A stretch of 64,000 nt of DNA from Gordonia asplenii (GTDB lineage: Bacteria; Actinomycetota; Actinomycetes; Mycobacteriales; Mycobacteriaceae). The number at the start of each line of letters is the position of its first letter. Position 1 is the stretch's first letter. The stretch spans positions 62,001 to 126,000 of the forward strand of contig NZ_JABBNB010000012.1 of NCBI RefSeq assembly GCF_012933505.1. The letters run 5' to 3'. Shown here piece by piece: positions 34,353 to 44,754 of this stretch. Below the pieces are notes generated by a model. That model was not told where the DNA came from, made no database searches, and worked only from the letters and a program-made list of their open reading frames with translations. The translations under genes were made by a program, and so were the position numbers.

Positions 34353-34700
34353 GCCCGACGCGGCCGCCGACCGAACTTGTCCCGTCGGTCCTCATGGTGC
34401 ATACTTGTCGGGTTGCCTTGATCAAGGCGTCGGTATTTCGCGGCCTCGATCAGGTAGGTGACTGCCAGCCCCGAGACGTTCGGAGCGAGCGTGAAACGCG
34501 CTGAACCAGGTTCAGCGGCCCGACACGCCCGACCGCGTGGACCGGAGCCAGCCGGGCAAACCCGGCAACGTACAACGACAGATGAACAGCGTAGATCTTC
34601 GCCGGTTGCAGCGAGGCTCATGTGCACCACCCGAGTGTGTTCGGGTCAGGTCACGCGGTGTTTGTCTGTCGAGAACAATTCTGACGGAAGAGGACACAGC
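34353..34700. other. S10 operon leader
   Basis: The region carries the promoter at 34377-34405 and a ~290-nt leader before rpsJ. S10 leaders in other bacteria are L4-regulated; I see no clear structural match here and claim none. Confidence 0.5.
34377..34405 (+). promoter_or_regulatory. Promoter of the S10 ribosomal operon
   Basis: TTGTCC (34377-34382), a 17-base spacer, CATACT (34400-34405). Hexamers and spacing suit the principal sigma factor. The start of transcription would be near 34412, about 290 nt before rpsJ. Confidence 0.65.
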
Positions 34701-35006
34701 GTGGCGGGACAGAAGATCCGCATCAGGCTCAAGGCCTACGACCACGAAGCGATCGACGCCTCGGCGCGCAAGATCGTGGAAACCGTGACCCGTACGGGTG
34801 CACGGATCGTCGGCCCGGTGCCGTTGCCCACTGAAAAGAACGTGTACTGCGTCATCCGCTCGCCGCACAAGTACAAAGACAGCCGCGAGCACTTCGAGAT
34901 GCGCACTCACAAGCGACTCATCGACATTCTCGACCCCACGCCGAAGACGGTCGACGCGCTCATGCGCATCGATCTGCCGGCAAGCGTCGACGTCAACATC
35001 CAGTAG
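34701..35006 (+). CDS. rpsJ: 30S ribosomal protein S10
   Basis: 101 residues from GTG 34701, with a GAAGAGG site upstream. The sequence is canonical S10: [15 protein letters not shown] at the start and the [29 protein letters not shown] core (only partly quoted). S10 belongs to the 30S head and also acts in NusB antitermination. It opens an 11-gene operon; rplC follows after 15 bp. Confidence 0.98.
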   Translation: MAGQKIRIRLKAYDHEAIDASARKIVETVTRTGARIVGPVPLPTEKNVYCVIRSPHKYKDSREHFEMRTHKRLIDILDPTPKTVDALMRIDLPASVDVNIQ

Positions 35007-35021
35007 GCGAGGGTTGCAGCT

Positions 35022-35678
35022 ATGACACAGAATGCTACGAAGGGCATCTTGGGTACCAAACTCGGTATGACCCAGGTGTTCGACGAGAACAACCGCGTTG
35101 TCCCGGTCACCGTCATCAAGGCGGGCCCCAACGTGATCACCCAGATCCGCACCGCAGAGCGCGACGGCTACACCGCCGTCCAGCTGGCTTACGGCGCCAT
35201 CGATCCCCGCAAGGTGATCAAGCCCGTCGCCGGACAGTTCGCCAAGGCGGGCGTCACCCCGCGTCGTCACGTCGCGGAGATCCGCGTCAACGACACCGCG
35301 GAGTTCGAGGTCGGCCAGGAGCTGACCGCCGAGATCTTCGCCGACGGCGCGCTCGTCGACGTGACCGGCACCTCCAAGGGCAAGGGCTACGCCGGCGTCA
35401 TGAAGCGCCACGGCTTCGCCGGCCTGGGCGCCAGCCACGGCGCGCACCGCGTTCACCGCGCACCCGGTTCGATCGGTGGCTGTGCCACCCCGGGCCGCGT
35501 GTTCAAGGGCATGCGCATGGCGGGTCGCATGGGTAACGACAAAGTGACCACGCAGAACCTCACCGTCCACAAGGTGGATGCCGAAGCAGGTCTGCTGTTG
35601 ATCAAGGGCGCGATCCCCGGCCGCAAGGGCGGCATCGTGGTCGTGCGTGATGCAGTGAAGGGTGGTGCCCAGAAATGA
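35022..35678 (+). CDS. rplC: 50S ribosomal protein L3
   Basis: 218 residues, normal length. It has [13 protein letters not shown] at the N-terminus, the [14 protein letters not shown] loop that reaches the peptidyl-transferase centre, and [13 protein letters not shown]. Its stop overlaps the rplD start (ATGAGTGA). Confidence 0.98.
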   Translation: MTQNATKGILGTKLGMTQVFDENNRVVPVTVIKAGPNVITQIRTAERDGYTAVQLAYGAIDPRKVIKPVAGQFAKAGVTPRRHVAEIRVNDTAEFEVGQELTAEIFADGALVDVTGTSKGKGYAGVMKRHGFAGLGASHGAHRVHRAPGSIGGCATPGRVFKGMRMAGRMGNDKVTTQNLTVHKVDAEAGLLLIKGAIPGRKGGIVVVRDAVKGGAQK

Positions 35679-36394
35679 GTGATGCAGTGAGCACCGATCT
35701 CACCAAGGCCAAAACAAACCTGAAGCTGGACGTCAAGACCGCCGACGGCAAGACCAACGGTTCCGTTGAGCTGCCCGCCGAGATCTTCGACGTGCCGGCG
35801 AACATTCCGCTGATGCACCAGGTCGTCATCGCCCAGCAGGCGGCGGCCCGGCAGGGTACCCACGCGACCAAGACTCGCGGCCAGGTTTCCGGTGGTGGCG
35901 CAAAGCCGTACCGCCAGAAGGGAACCGGTCGTGCACGTCAGGGTTCGACCCGCGCACCTCAGTTCACCGGCGGTGGCGTCGTGCACGGTCCGCAGCCGCG
36001 CGACTACAGCCAGCGCACCCCCAAGAAGATGAAGGCCGCTGCGCTGCGCAGCGCGCTGAGCGACCGTGCCCGCAACGATCGCATCCACGTCATCGACGAG
36101 CTGGTCGCCGGTCAGGTGCCCTCGACCAAGGTCGCACGCAAGTTCCTCGAACTGCTCTCCGAGCGTCGCAAGTTCCTCGTGGTCCTCGGCCGCGAAGACC
36201 TGACCGCGTGGAAGAGCGTTGCGAACCTGCCGTTCGTTGCGCCGATCGCTCCCGATCAGCTGAACACCTACGACGTCCTCGACTCGGATGAGGTCGTGTT
36301 CAGCGTCGAGACGCTGAACGCCTTCATCGGCGCGAACACCAAGCCGTCGACTGAGCCGCAGGCTCCCGTCGCAGACGAATCGAAGGAGGCCTAG
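35675..36394 (+). CDS. rplD: 50S ribosomal protein L4
   Basis: 239 residues from ATG 35675. The L4 core includes [28 protein letters not shown] (exit-tunnel loop, partly quoted) and [14 protein letters not shown] TGGGVVHGP. There is an N-terminal extension of ~25 residues and an acidic C-terminal tail (PVADESKEA), both common in actinobacteria. Confidence 0.98.
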   Translation: MSDAVSTDLTKAKTNLKLDVKTADGKTNGSVELPAEIFDVPANIPLMHQVVIAQQAAARQGTHATKTRGQVSGGGAKPYRQKGTGRARQGSTRAPQFTGGGVVHGPQPRDYSQRTPKKMKAAALRSALSDRARNDRIHVIDELVAGQVPSTKVARKFLELLSERRKFLVVLGREDLTAWKSVANLPFVAPIAPDQLNTYDVLDSDEVVFSVETLNAFIGANTKPSTEPQAPVADESKEA

Positions 36395-36396
36395 AG

Positions 36397-36702
36397 ATGG
36401 CTACCCACGCCGACCCGCGTGACATCATCCTGGCGCCGGTGATCTCCGAGAAGTCCTACGGACTGATCGAAGACAACGTCTACACCTTCGTGGTGGCGCC
36501 CGACTCGAACAAGACCGAGATCAAGATCGCGATCGAGAAGATCTTCGACGTCAAGGTCACCAGCGTGAACACCGCCAACCGCCAGGGCAAGCGCAAGCGC
36601 ACCCGCACCGGTTACGGCCGACGCAAGTCGACCAAGCGTGCCATCGTGACGCTGGCCCCTGATTCCAAGTCCATCGAGATCTTCGGAGGATCGGTCGGCT
36701 GA
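36397..36702 (+). CDS. rplW: 50S ribosomal protein L23
   Basis: 101 residues, starting two bases after rplD stop with a GGAGG site overlapping the end of rplD. It has the typical [15 protein letters not shown] start and a [15 protein letters not shown]-terminal half. L23 lies at the tunnel exit and docks SRP and trigger factor. Confidence 0.98.
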   Translation: MATHADPRDIILAPVISEKSYGLIEDNVYTFVVAPDSNKTEIKIAIEKIFDVKVTSVNTANRQGKRKRTRTGYGRRKSTKRAIVTLAPDSKSIEIFGGSVG

Positions 36703-36736
36703 CGCCGAGCGAGCCTTCAGATAAGGAACAAGACTC

Positions 36737-37573
36737 ATGGCTATTCGTAAGTACAAGCCGACGACCCCGGGTCGTCGTGGCAGCAGCGGCTCGGACTTCT
36801 CCGAGGTCACCCGTAACCATCCGGAGAAGTCGCTGGTCCGTCCGCTGCACGGTCGCGGTGGACGCAATGCGCACGGCCGCATCACCACTCGTCACAAGGG
36901 TGGCGGTCACAAGCGTGCCTACCGTCTGATCGACTTCCGTCGTAACGACAAGGACGGCATCAACGCCAAGGTCGCCCACATCGAGTACGACCCCAACCGC
37001 ACCGCACGCATCGCACTGCTGCACTACCTCGACGGCGAGAAGCGCTACATCATCGCGCCGAAGAACCTCAACCAGGGCGACATCGTCGAGAGCGGACCGA
37101 CCGCCGACATCAAGCCGGGCAACAACCTGCCACTGCGCAACATCCCGACCGGTACCACCGTGCACGCGGTGGAGCTGCGTCCGGGCGGCGGCGCCAAGAT
37201 GGCCCGCAGTGCGGGTGCAGGCATCCAGCTGCTGGGCAAGGAAGGCACCTACGCCACCCTGCGTATGCCGTCGGGCGAAATCCGTCGCGTCGACGTGCGC
37301 TGCCGCGCAACCGTCGGCGAGGTGGGCAACGCCGAGCAGAGCAACATCAACTGGGGCAAGGCCGGCCGTATGCGCTGGAAGGGTAAGCGTCCTACCGTCC
37401 GCGGTGTCGTGATGAACCCGGTCGACCACCCGCACGGTGGTGGTGAGGGCAAGACCTCCGGTGGTCGCCACCCGGTCAGCCCGTGGGGTCAGCCAGAAGG
37501 CCGCACCCGCAAGAACAAGCCGAGTGACAAGCTCATCGTCCGGCGCCGTCGCACCGGCAAGAACAAGCGATAA
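36737..37573 (+). CDS. rplB: 50S ribosomal protein L2
   Basis: 278 residues, full length. It starts [14 protein letters not shown] and contains [22 protein letters not shown] sequence, [12 protein letters not shown], and the C-terminal [14 protein letters not shown] motif with the His needed for peptidyl transfer region assembly. Confidence 0.98.
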   Translation: MAIRKYKPTTPGRRGSSGSDFSEVTRNHPEKSLVRPLHGRGGRNAHGRITTRHKGGGHKRAYRLIDFRRNDKDGINAKVAHIEYDPNRTARIALLHYLDGEKRYIIAPKNLNQGDIVESGPTADIKPGNNLPLRNIPTGTTVHAVELRPGGGAKMARSAGAGIQLLGKEGTYATLRMPSGEIRRVDVRCRATVGEVGNAEQSNINWGKAGRMRWKGKRPTVRGVVMNPVDHPHGGGEGKTSGGRHPVSPWGQPEGRTRKNKPSDKLIVRRRRTGKNKR

Positions 37574-37591
37574 CAAGGAGGGAGTTAGAGA

Positions 37592-37872
37592 ATGCCACGC
37601 AGCCTCAAGAAAGGCCCGTTCGTCGACGACCACCTCCTTGCGAAGGTGGACGCCCAGAACGAAAAGGGCACCAAGCAGGTCATCAAGACCTGGTCACGCC
37701 GTTCGACCATCATCCCCGACTTCATCGGACACACCTTCGCGGTGCACGACGGGCGCAAGCACGTCCCGGTGTTCATCTCGGACAACATGGTCGGCCACAA
37801 GCTGGGCGAGTTCGCCCCGACCCGTACCTTCAAAGGTCACATCAAGGATGACCGGAAAGCGAAGCGTCGGTA

Positions 37873-37873
<1 letters not shown>
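37592..37873 (+). CDS. rpsS: 30S ribosomal protein S19
   Basis: 93 residues with [14 protein letters not shown] at the start, [17 protein letters not shown], and [12 protein letters not shown] near the end. A GGAGGGAG site precedes the ATG. The stop overlaps rplV (TAATG). Confidence 0.98.
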
Positions 37874-39146
<1,273 letters not shown>

Positions 39147-39148
39147 CC

Positions 39149-39565
39149 ATGTTGATCCCACGTCGGGTTAAACACCGCAAGCAGCACCACCCGAGCCTCA
39201 AGGGCCAGTCGTCGGGCGGCACCAAGGTGACGTTCGGTGACTACGGCATCCAGGCTCTGGAGAGCGCCTACATCACCAACCGTCAGATCGAGTCGGCCCG
39301 TATCGCCATCAACCGCCACATCAAGCGTGGTGGCAAGGTGTGGATCAACATCTTCCCGGACCGCCCGCTGACCAAGAAGCCCGCCGAAACCCGCATGGGT
39401 TCCGGTAAGGGCTCACCCGAGTGGTGGGTGTCGCCGGTCAAGCCGGGACGCGTGCTGTTCGAGATGAGCTACCCGGATGAGGCAATCGCTCGCGAGGCCC
39501 TGCGCCGCGCACAGCACAAACTGCCCATCAAGACCCGTATCGTGACGCGAGAGGAGAAGTTCTGA
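39149..39565 (+). CDS. rplP: 50S ribosomal protein L16
   Basis: 138 residues with [15 protein letters not shown] at the start and [18 protein letters not shown] in the middle. The Arg in the RMGSGKG loop approaches the A-site tRNA. The stop overlaps rpmC (TGATG). Confidence 0.98.
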   Translation: MLIPRRVKHRKQHHPSLKGQSSGGTKVTFGDYGIQALESAYITNRQIESARIAINRHIKRGGKVWINIFPDRPLTKKPAETRMGSGKGSPEWWVSPVKPGRVLFEMSYPDEAIAREALRRAQHKLPIKTRIVTREEKF

Positions 39566-39795
39566 TGGCATTGGGAACTGCTGCCGCTGAGCTCCGCGAG
39601 CTCGGCGATACCGATCTCGTCGCTCGTCTCAAGGAGTCGAAGGAAGAGCTGTTCAACCTTCGTTTCCAGATGGCCACCGGCCAGCTTGACAACAACCGTC
39701 GTCTGCGGACCGTGCGTCGTGAGATCGCCCGGATCTACACCGTCATGCGCGAGCGCGAGCTCGGGTTGGCTGCCGGACCGGAGGCTGACGCATGA
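39565..39795 (+). CDS. rpmC: 50S ribosomal protein L29
   Basis: 76 residues, two-helix protein with [21 protein letters not shown] (partial: [10 protein letters not shown]) and [13 protein letters not shown] then [15 protein letters not shown]. It overlaps rpsQ by four bases. Confidence 0.97.
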   Translation: MALGTAAAELRELGDTDLVARLKESKEELFNLRFQMATGQLDNNRRLRTVRREIARIYTVMRERELGLAAGPEADA

Positions 39796-40079
39796 GTGAG
39801 GACCAGAAGGTGACTGAAAACACGACTGCGCGTGCGAGCCGCAAAGAGCGGATCGGCTACGTCGTCAGCGACAAGATGCAGAAGACCATCGTGGTCGAAC
39901 TGGAAGATCGTAAGAGCCACCCGCTCTACGGCAAGATCATCCGCACCACGACCAAGGTCAAGGCGCACGACGAGAACGGTGACGCCGGTATCGGCGACCG
40001 TGTTCGTCTGATGGAGACCCGGCCGACCAGCGCCACCAAGCGCTGGCGTCTGGTCGAGGTGCTGGAGAAGGCCAAGTAG
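39792..40079 (+). CDS. rpsQ: 30S ribosomal protein S17
   Basis: 95 residues from ATG 39792. The core has [38 protein letters not shown] and [13 protein letters not shown]. It is the last gene of this operon; a perfect hairpin follows 34 bp later, so rplN and the spc genes must lie elsewhere. Confidence 0.98.
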   Translation: MSEDQKVTENTTARASRKERIGYVVSDKMQKTIVVELEDRKSHPLYGKIIRTTTKVKAHDENGDAGIGDRVRLMETRPTSATKRWRLVEVLEKAK

Positions 40080-40113
40080 GTCTGAATCTGCATTCCTCTG
40101 CACTGGAACGCTG

Positions 40114-40153
40114 AAAGTGGCCCCGTCCCTGCCAGGGACGGGGCCACTTTTCT
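40114..40153 (+). terminator. Intrinsic terminator of the S10 operon
   Basis: AAAGTGGCCCCGTCCCT (40114-40130), GCC loop, then the exact reverse complement (40134-40150), followed by TTCT. This 17-bp G+C-rich stem with a short T-run is the best terminator in the window. Confidence 0.92.
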
Positions 40154-40300
40154 GTATGCGGGATCCCCTACCCCAACATTGAATTTATAAACATAAATTT
40201 GCTGTTGAATATCATTTAGTTCTCGTTAGGGTTGGTAAGGAAGCAGGAGATGGTCGTCTCTTGCTACCGGCCCGAAAGGGCGATCCAATGAGGAGGGTTT

Positions 40301-41131
40301 ATGACTGGCAACAAGAATTTCGATTCGGTGCTCGCGTCGACGGTGTACGACAAGGGCGGGGACAAGGTCGGCAAGGTCGAGCAGATCTACATCTCGGAGC
40401 AGACCGACGAGCCCCGCTGGGTGTCGGTGAGGACCGGATTTCTGGGTACGTCCAAGTCGCTGGTCCCGCTCGCCGGGGCATCGCACTCCGGTGACCGTCT
40501 CGACGTGGCCGTGACCAAGGACTCGATCAAAGATGCGCCGCACCTGGATTCTGACGGTGGTACCTCCGAGGAGGAAGAGCGCGCACTGCTTCGTCACTAC
40601 GGGTTCACCGAACACAAGGCGGGTTGGCAGCAGTACGGCAAACATGCAGGACACGCGGGAACGCCGCAGGCAGATGCCGGGGCAGCGCAGCGGCCCGCCG
40701 GCGGGGCGGATCGTGAGCACGTGGCGGCCACCGGTGCCGGCGCCGACCGACAAGACGATCTGGTGCGCTCTGAAGAGCGCCTGAACGTCGGAACGCAGCG
40801 TGAGGTGAGCGGTCGCGCGCGGTTGCGGAAGTACGTGGTGACCGAAGAGCAGACCGTGACCGTCCCGGTGACACACGAGGAAGTCAAGGTCGTTCGTCAA
40901 CCGATCAAGGACGGTAAGGCCGTCGATGGCAGTGCGATCGGAGAAGAGGTCGCCGAGGTGACACTGCACGCCGATCGTGTCGTCGCTTCGAAGGAGACGG
41001 TGCCTGTGGAACGAGTCGGTCTGCAGGTCAACGAAGTGACCGACAACGAGAAGGTCTCCGACACCGTGCGCAAGGAGCGCATCGAAACCGATGGTCTGGA
41101 GGCGGATCCCGCGAAGACGTCGAAGAAGTAG
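40301..41131 (+). CDS. PRC-barrel and YsnF/DUF2382 stress-associated protein
   Basis: A 276-residue soluble protein from ATG 40301 with an AGGAGG site. Residues 1-~85 are a PRC-barrel (STVYDKGGDKVGKVEQIYIS, WVSVRTGFLG). A linker rich in Gly, Ala and His follows, then residues ~160-260 form the YsnF/DUF2382 domain (RSEERLNVGTQREVSGRARL, VTVPVTHEEVKVVR). Such proteins are often induced by stress sigma factors. The preceding ~100 bp is unusually A+T-rich (around 40170-40220), suggesting a strong or alternative promoter. The kinase gene behind it is convergent. Confidence 0.9.
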   Translation: MTGNKNFDSVLASTVYDKGGDKVGKVEQIYISEQTDEPRWVSVRTGFLGTSKSLVPLAGASHSGDRLDVAVTKDSIKDAPHLDSDGGTSEEEERALLRHYGFTEHKAGWQQYGKHAGHAGTPQADAGAAQRPAGGADREHVAATGAGADRQDDLVRSEERLNVGTQREVSGRARLRKYVVTEEQTVTVPVTHEEVKVVRQPIKDGKAVDGSAIGEEVAEVTLHADRVVASKETVPVERVGLQVNEVTDNEKVSDTVRKERIETDGLEADPAKTSKK

Positions 41132-41138
41132 CGACTAC

Positions 41139-42665
41139 TTACGACGCGATGAACCCGATCATCATCAGAATCGACCAGAGCAGTCCGATGACTCCGATGA
41201 TCACGCCCGCGATCGCCAGTCCGCGGCCATTCGAAACTCCGGCCGGCGATTGACCGGCCTTCTTGAGTGACATCGTCCCCAGCACGAGCGCTGCGATCGC
41301 CAGCAGGATTCCACCGATCCCGAACAGGCACGAGCCGGGAATCGAGAGCAGCGCTATGACGAACGACCAAGTTCCTTGTGTCCGTGCGGATTTGCCCGGA
41401 TCAGCTGCCGTTGACGGCGTCGCACTGGGATAACTGGGAGCCGAACCGCCGCCGCCGACCGGCAGAGCGCTGAATCCGGCGGCGGTTGCGGCGTAACTCG
41501 GGTTGGAAGGATTCGACGGGTAACCCGGGTTAGACGGAACTCCGGGGTTGGCCTTGTAGCCGGGGCCGGACGGATAGCCGGGATTCGACGGATAGCCGGG
41601 CTGTGATGGGTAACCCGGCTGTGATCCGACGCCGGGTTGTGGATGACTGGGATTCGACGGGTAATTGGGATTCGACGGATAACCGGAATTCGACGGATGA
41701 CTGGGATTCGACGGATAACCGGGGCTCGACGGGTAACCCGGCCCCGACGTCGGGTAGCTCGGATTCGACGGATAGGTGGCGGGCGGCGTCGGCTTGACCA
41801 GGTCGGGTCGAGCGGGGCCGGCATTCAATGCGGACTTGAGGTCCTCGGCGAAGTCGGCACACGTCGGATAGCGACGGTTCGGGTCCTTCTCCAGCGCTCG
41901 CCCCAGGACACGATCGACCTGCGGCGGGAGCCCCTGGCGACGATGCGTCACCGGCTCGGGAATGTCGGACAGTTGGCGATGGATCAGGATCGCCGCATTG
42001 GTGTTCTCGAAAGGTGTTGTGCCGCTGAGCAGTTGGTAGGCGGTGCAGGCCAACGAGTACTGATCGGCACGACCGTCGACGGACTGACCGGCGATCTGTT
42101 CGGGCGACGAATACGCGAACGACCCGACCGTGAGGTTCGTCGCGGTCATCCGCGCGTCGTCGAGCATCGGGCGCGCGATGCCGAAGTCGGCGAGCAACAC
42201 CCGGCGTTTGCCGGGCTGACCGGGGACGTCGGCGAGCAGGATGTTGGCGGGCTTGACGTCGCGGTGCAACAGATTCTGGGCGTGGGCGTAATCGAGCGCC
42301 TCGGCGACGGAGGTGATGATCTGTTCGACCTGCGCGGCAGACAGGCCGTGCGGATACGACTTGAGCGCTGCCGCGGCGTCGTCGCCTTCGATATAGCGCA
42401 TAGTGATCCACAGTTGATCCTCGAACTCGCCGCGGTCGTAGACGCTGACGATGTTCGGATGATCGAGGCCCGCAGCCAAGTCGGCTTCGCGGATGAAGCG
42501 GCGTCGAAAACCATCGTCGGCGGACATACTCGCCGGCATCACCTTCATCGCGTCCTGACGCGGCAGACGAGGATGCGCCGTCAGATACACCTCGCCCATA
42601 CCGCCCTGGCCGAGTTTGCGCACGATGCGGTAACCCGCGAATTCCTGTCCAACCGTCAATGCCAC
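41139..42665 (-). CDS. PknF-like Ser/Thr protein kinase with GYPSNP repeats and C-terminal membrane helices
   Basis: 508 residues. The kinase domain (1-280) has KLGQGGMGEVY, Lys41, HRDVKPAN with Asp136, DFG Asp160 and SSPEQI. Residues ~295-390 are a low-complexity run of Gly-Tyr-Pro-Ser-Asn/Gly-Pro units, more than ten copies. Residues ~430-508 contain two to three hydrophobic segments around a conserved GISLKKAGQSPAGVSNGRGLAIAGV-like segment of DUF4190 type (partial: SNGRGLAIAGVIIG). The start GTG/ATG at 42665 reads MALTVGQEFAGY. The neighbouring PRC-barrel gene is convergent. Confidence 0.93.
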   Translation of the reverse strand: MALTVGQEFAGYRIVRKLGQGGMGEVYLTAHPRLPRQDAMKVMPASMSADDGFRRRFIREADLAAGLDHPNIVSVYDRGEFEDQLWITMRYIEGDDAAAALKSYPHGLSAAQVEQIITSVAEALDYAHAQNLLHRDVKPANILLADVPGQPGKRRVLLADFGIARPMLDDARMTATNLTVGSFAYSSPEQIAGQSVDGRADQYSLACTAYQLLSGTTPFENTNAAILIHRQLSDIPEPVTHRRQGLPPQVDRVLGRALEKDPNRRYPTCADFAEDLKSALNAGPARPDLVKPTPPATYPSNPSYPTSGPGYPSSPGYPSNPSHPSNSGYPSNPNYPSNPSHPQPGVGSQPGYPSQPGYPSNPGYPSGPGYKANPGVPSNPGYPSNPSNPSYAATAAGFSALPVGGGGSAPSYPSATPSTAADPGKSARTQGTWSFVIALLSIPGSCLFGIGGILLAIAALVLGTMSLKKAGQSPAGVSNGRGLAIAGVIIGVIGLLWSILMMIGFIAS

Positions 42666-42774
42666 GAAGTGAGCTTAGTCGCCCGGGACGACCGGCGACG
42701 AATGAAGACGACGAAAGCGGCCGAGCGGTCATTCGATGTTGATACATTCGCCGAGTGCGGACGGTAGACGATCG

Positions 42775-43650
42775 ATGATCGCTTGGGGGAATTCTCACTA
42801 CCTCCGACGTCGGCTGGGAGCGTGCCTGCTCGCCGTCGTCGGTCTCAGCGGATGCGCTGCGGGACAGCCGGATTCGACGAGCCCGTCGTCGCTCGCCGCG
42901 CAGGTGCCCGCCGAGCTCCGCAATTCGGGAACGCTGCGGGTGGCGACCAGCGCGCCCTTCGGGCCGATCGTGTTCACCGATGCCGCCGGTCGCCTCGCCG
43001 GATTCGACGTCGACGTGATCACCGAGGTGGCGCACACGCTCGGACTGCGGCCGGAGTATCGGCAGATGCCCTTCCAGACGATTCTGCCCGACGTCGCCGC
43101 GGGCAGCGTCGACGTCGGGGCGCGGGGAATCTTCGATACATTCGCGCGCGAGCGTCGCGTCGACATGGTCACCTACTTCAATGCGGGCACCCAGTGGGCG
43201 CAGCGGGCCGGGAGCAATGTCGATCCCAACAACGCCTGCGGATTGCGGGTGGCCGTCGACGACGCCACCACCCAGCACAAGGTCGAGCTGCCGACGAAGA
43301 GTAGGGCCTGTACGACGGTGGGGGACAAGGCGATCACCGCGGTGCCCTTCGCGACGCAGGCCGAGGCGACCGCGGCACTCGAGCGCGGCGATGTGGACGC
43401 GATGTCGGCGGACTCGCCGGTCACCGCGAACGAGATCAAGAATTCGGCGCAGCGCCTCATCGTGGCGGGTGACATCTTCGACGCCGAGCCGTACGGACTC
43501 GCCGTCAAGAAAGGGTCTGCGTTGGGACCCGTTCTGGCACAGGTGATCACCGAACTGATCAGAACCGGGCGGTTGGCGAAGATCGCAGCCGCCTGGGGGC
43601 TCGGCGCAGGCATGATCGACGAGTCGAAGCTCAACGGGGCGACCAATTGA
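42775..43650 (+). CDS. Lipoprotein, amino-acid ABC transporter-type substrate-binding protein
   Basis: I place the start at ATG 42775 (291 aa) because it gives a compact lipoprotein signal (charged RRRLG, then LLAVVGLSGC with the lipobox Cys); an ATG at 42736 is also in frame. The mature part is a family-3 solute-binding fold: LRVATSAPFGPIVFTDAAG at its start, GFDVDVITEVAHTLG, and AVKKGSALGPVL near the end. It probably binds a polar amino acid or amine. No permease or ATPase genes accompany it, so it may partner with a transporter elsewhere or act as a sensor. Confidence 0.85.
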   Translation: MIAWGNSHYLRRRLGACLLAVVGLSGCAAGQPDSTSPSSLAAQVPAELRNSGTLRVATSAPFGPIVFTDAAGRLAGFDVDVITEVAHTLGLRPEYRQMPFQTILPDVAAGSVDVGARGIFDTFARERRVDMVTYFNAGTQWAQRAGSNVDPNNACGLRVAVDDATTQHKVELPTKSRACTTVGDKAITAVPFATQAEATAALERGDVDAMSADSPVTANEIKNSAQRLIVAGDIFDAEPYGLAVKKGSALGPVLAQVITELIRTGRLAKIAAAWGLGAGMIDESKLNGATN

Positions 43651-44615
43651 CGCGCCCGCTACGCGCATGGCTCGCCGTGGCGTGCTCGACGCTGATCACG
43701 TTGGCTGCATGTTCGCCGTCGGTGCGCGACGATGCGCAACCGGCGGCACAGCCCGTGCTCGCGGGTGAGGGCCAACGGGTGCTCGACAACGTCAACGCGG
43801 CGTCGCGCGTCAAAGTGCAACGCTTCCTCTATCCCACGACGACCGGCACGCGCGACGATCGGCAGAACTGGGCCGACGTCTACCTTCCGCCCGGCACGCA
43901 TGCCGCATCGTCGGTGCCGCTGGTCGTCTTGATCCACGGCGGATCATGGCGGTCGTCGACCGGAGCCGACAGTTTCGTCGCGTTCTCCCGGCGTCTCGCC
44001 GAGCGCGGGCTGGCCGTGTACAACGTCGAATATCGCCGGGTCGGATCCGGCGGAGGGTGGCCGACGACGTTCAAAGATGTTGCGGCAGCTCTGGATTACG
44101 TGCCGGTCATTCGTAAGCGGTTGCCGCAGATCTCCGATCACAACGCCGTCGTCGTCGGGCATTCGGCCGGAGGACAACTCGCCATGTGGGCGGGCACCCG
44201 ACACAATCTGCACGCCGACGAGATCGGGTCGAATCCGAAGTTCCGGCCGCAGAGCGTCGTGTCGCTGGCCGGTCCGCTGGACATGCGCCTGGCGGTGAAA
44301 CTCGGCGACAATCGCATCGTCGCGGTGCTCGGCGGCATGCCTGGGCAGGTGCCGGATCGGTACGCCTCGGTCGACCCGATACAGAATGTCGACGCATCCG
44401 TGCCGATTCTCGCGATGGTCGGGACGAACGATCACGTGGTGCCGCCGATTCTGTCGGAGAACTACGTCAAAGCGGTCGTCAAGCAGGGCGGATGGGGCCG
44501 AATGGTGCTGCTGCCGGCGACCGATCACAGCTCGATCGTGGAGCCGTCGGCGGAGTCGTTCCCGCTGGTCGTCGAAACGATCAGTCGGGCGGCTCACAAC
44601 GCGTATCGGCAGTGA
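43647..44615 (+). CDS. Lipoprotein alpha/beta hydrolase (HGGSW-type esterase)
   Basis: 322 residues from TTG 43647, overlapping the previous stop as TTGA. The signal peptide ends in a lipobox (LITLAACSP). The hydrolase core has oxyanion HGGSW near residue 98, nucleophile GHSAGGQ, an acid in VGTNDHVVPP and a terminal His in ATDHSS. HGGSW/GHSAGG resembles the kynurenine formamidase and HSL-type esterase group. It is coupled to the binding protein, so it may process that ligand outside the membrane. Confidence 0.87.
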   Translation: MTRPLRAWLAVACSTLITLAACSPSVRDDAQPAAQPVLAGEGQRVLDNVNAASRVKVQRFLYPTTTGTRDDRQNWADVYLPPGTHAASSVPLVVLIHGGSWRSSTGADSFVAFSRRLAERGLAVYNVEYRRVGSGGGWPTTFKDVAAALDYVPVIRKRLPQISDHNAVVVGHSAGGQLAMWAGTRHNLHADEIGSNPKFRPQSVVSLAGPLDMRLAVKLGDNRIVAVLGGMPGQVPDRYASVDPIQNVDASVPILAMVGTNDHVVPPILSENYVKAVVKQGGWGRMVLLPATDHSSIVEPSAESFPLVVETISRAAHNAYRQ

Positions 44616-44659
44616 GCGTCGTGCCGGTGATCTGGTGCCTTTCCGCAATGGGTGATAGA

Positions 44660-44677
44660 TTTACGATCGTTCGTTAA
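44660..44677. promoter_or_regulatory. Copy 1 of the TTAACGAAC/GTTCGTTAA operator
   Basis: TTTACGATCGTTCGTTAA, upstream of the FAD oxidase gene (ATG 44755). Half sites agree at 7 of 9 positions. Confidence 0.7.
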
Positions 44678-44754
44678 TCAAGTTGGAACGATCGAGCCTC
44701 TTCGACGAACTCGATGAAACCTCGCGCATCCCGCCTGACAAGGAGAATCACCAT

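Noticed and set aside
34353..34700. tRNA or riboswitch in the S10 leader
   Set aside because: No cloverleaf or known riboswitch core was seen by eye.
41600..41780. Tandem DNA repeats in the kinase gene as a possible minisatellite
   Set aside because: They are in frame and encode a plausible Gly-Tyr-Pro linker; treated as a protein feature.
41530..43668. A 700-residue frame on the minus strand overlapping the kinase and the binding-protein gene
   Set aside because: It is an out-of-frame shadow; the kinase frame has all catalytic motifs and the other strand has the lipoprotein with lipobox.
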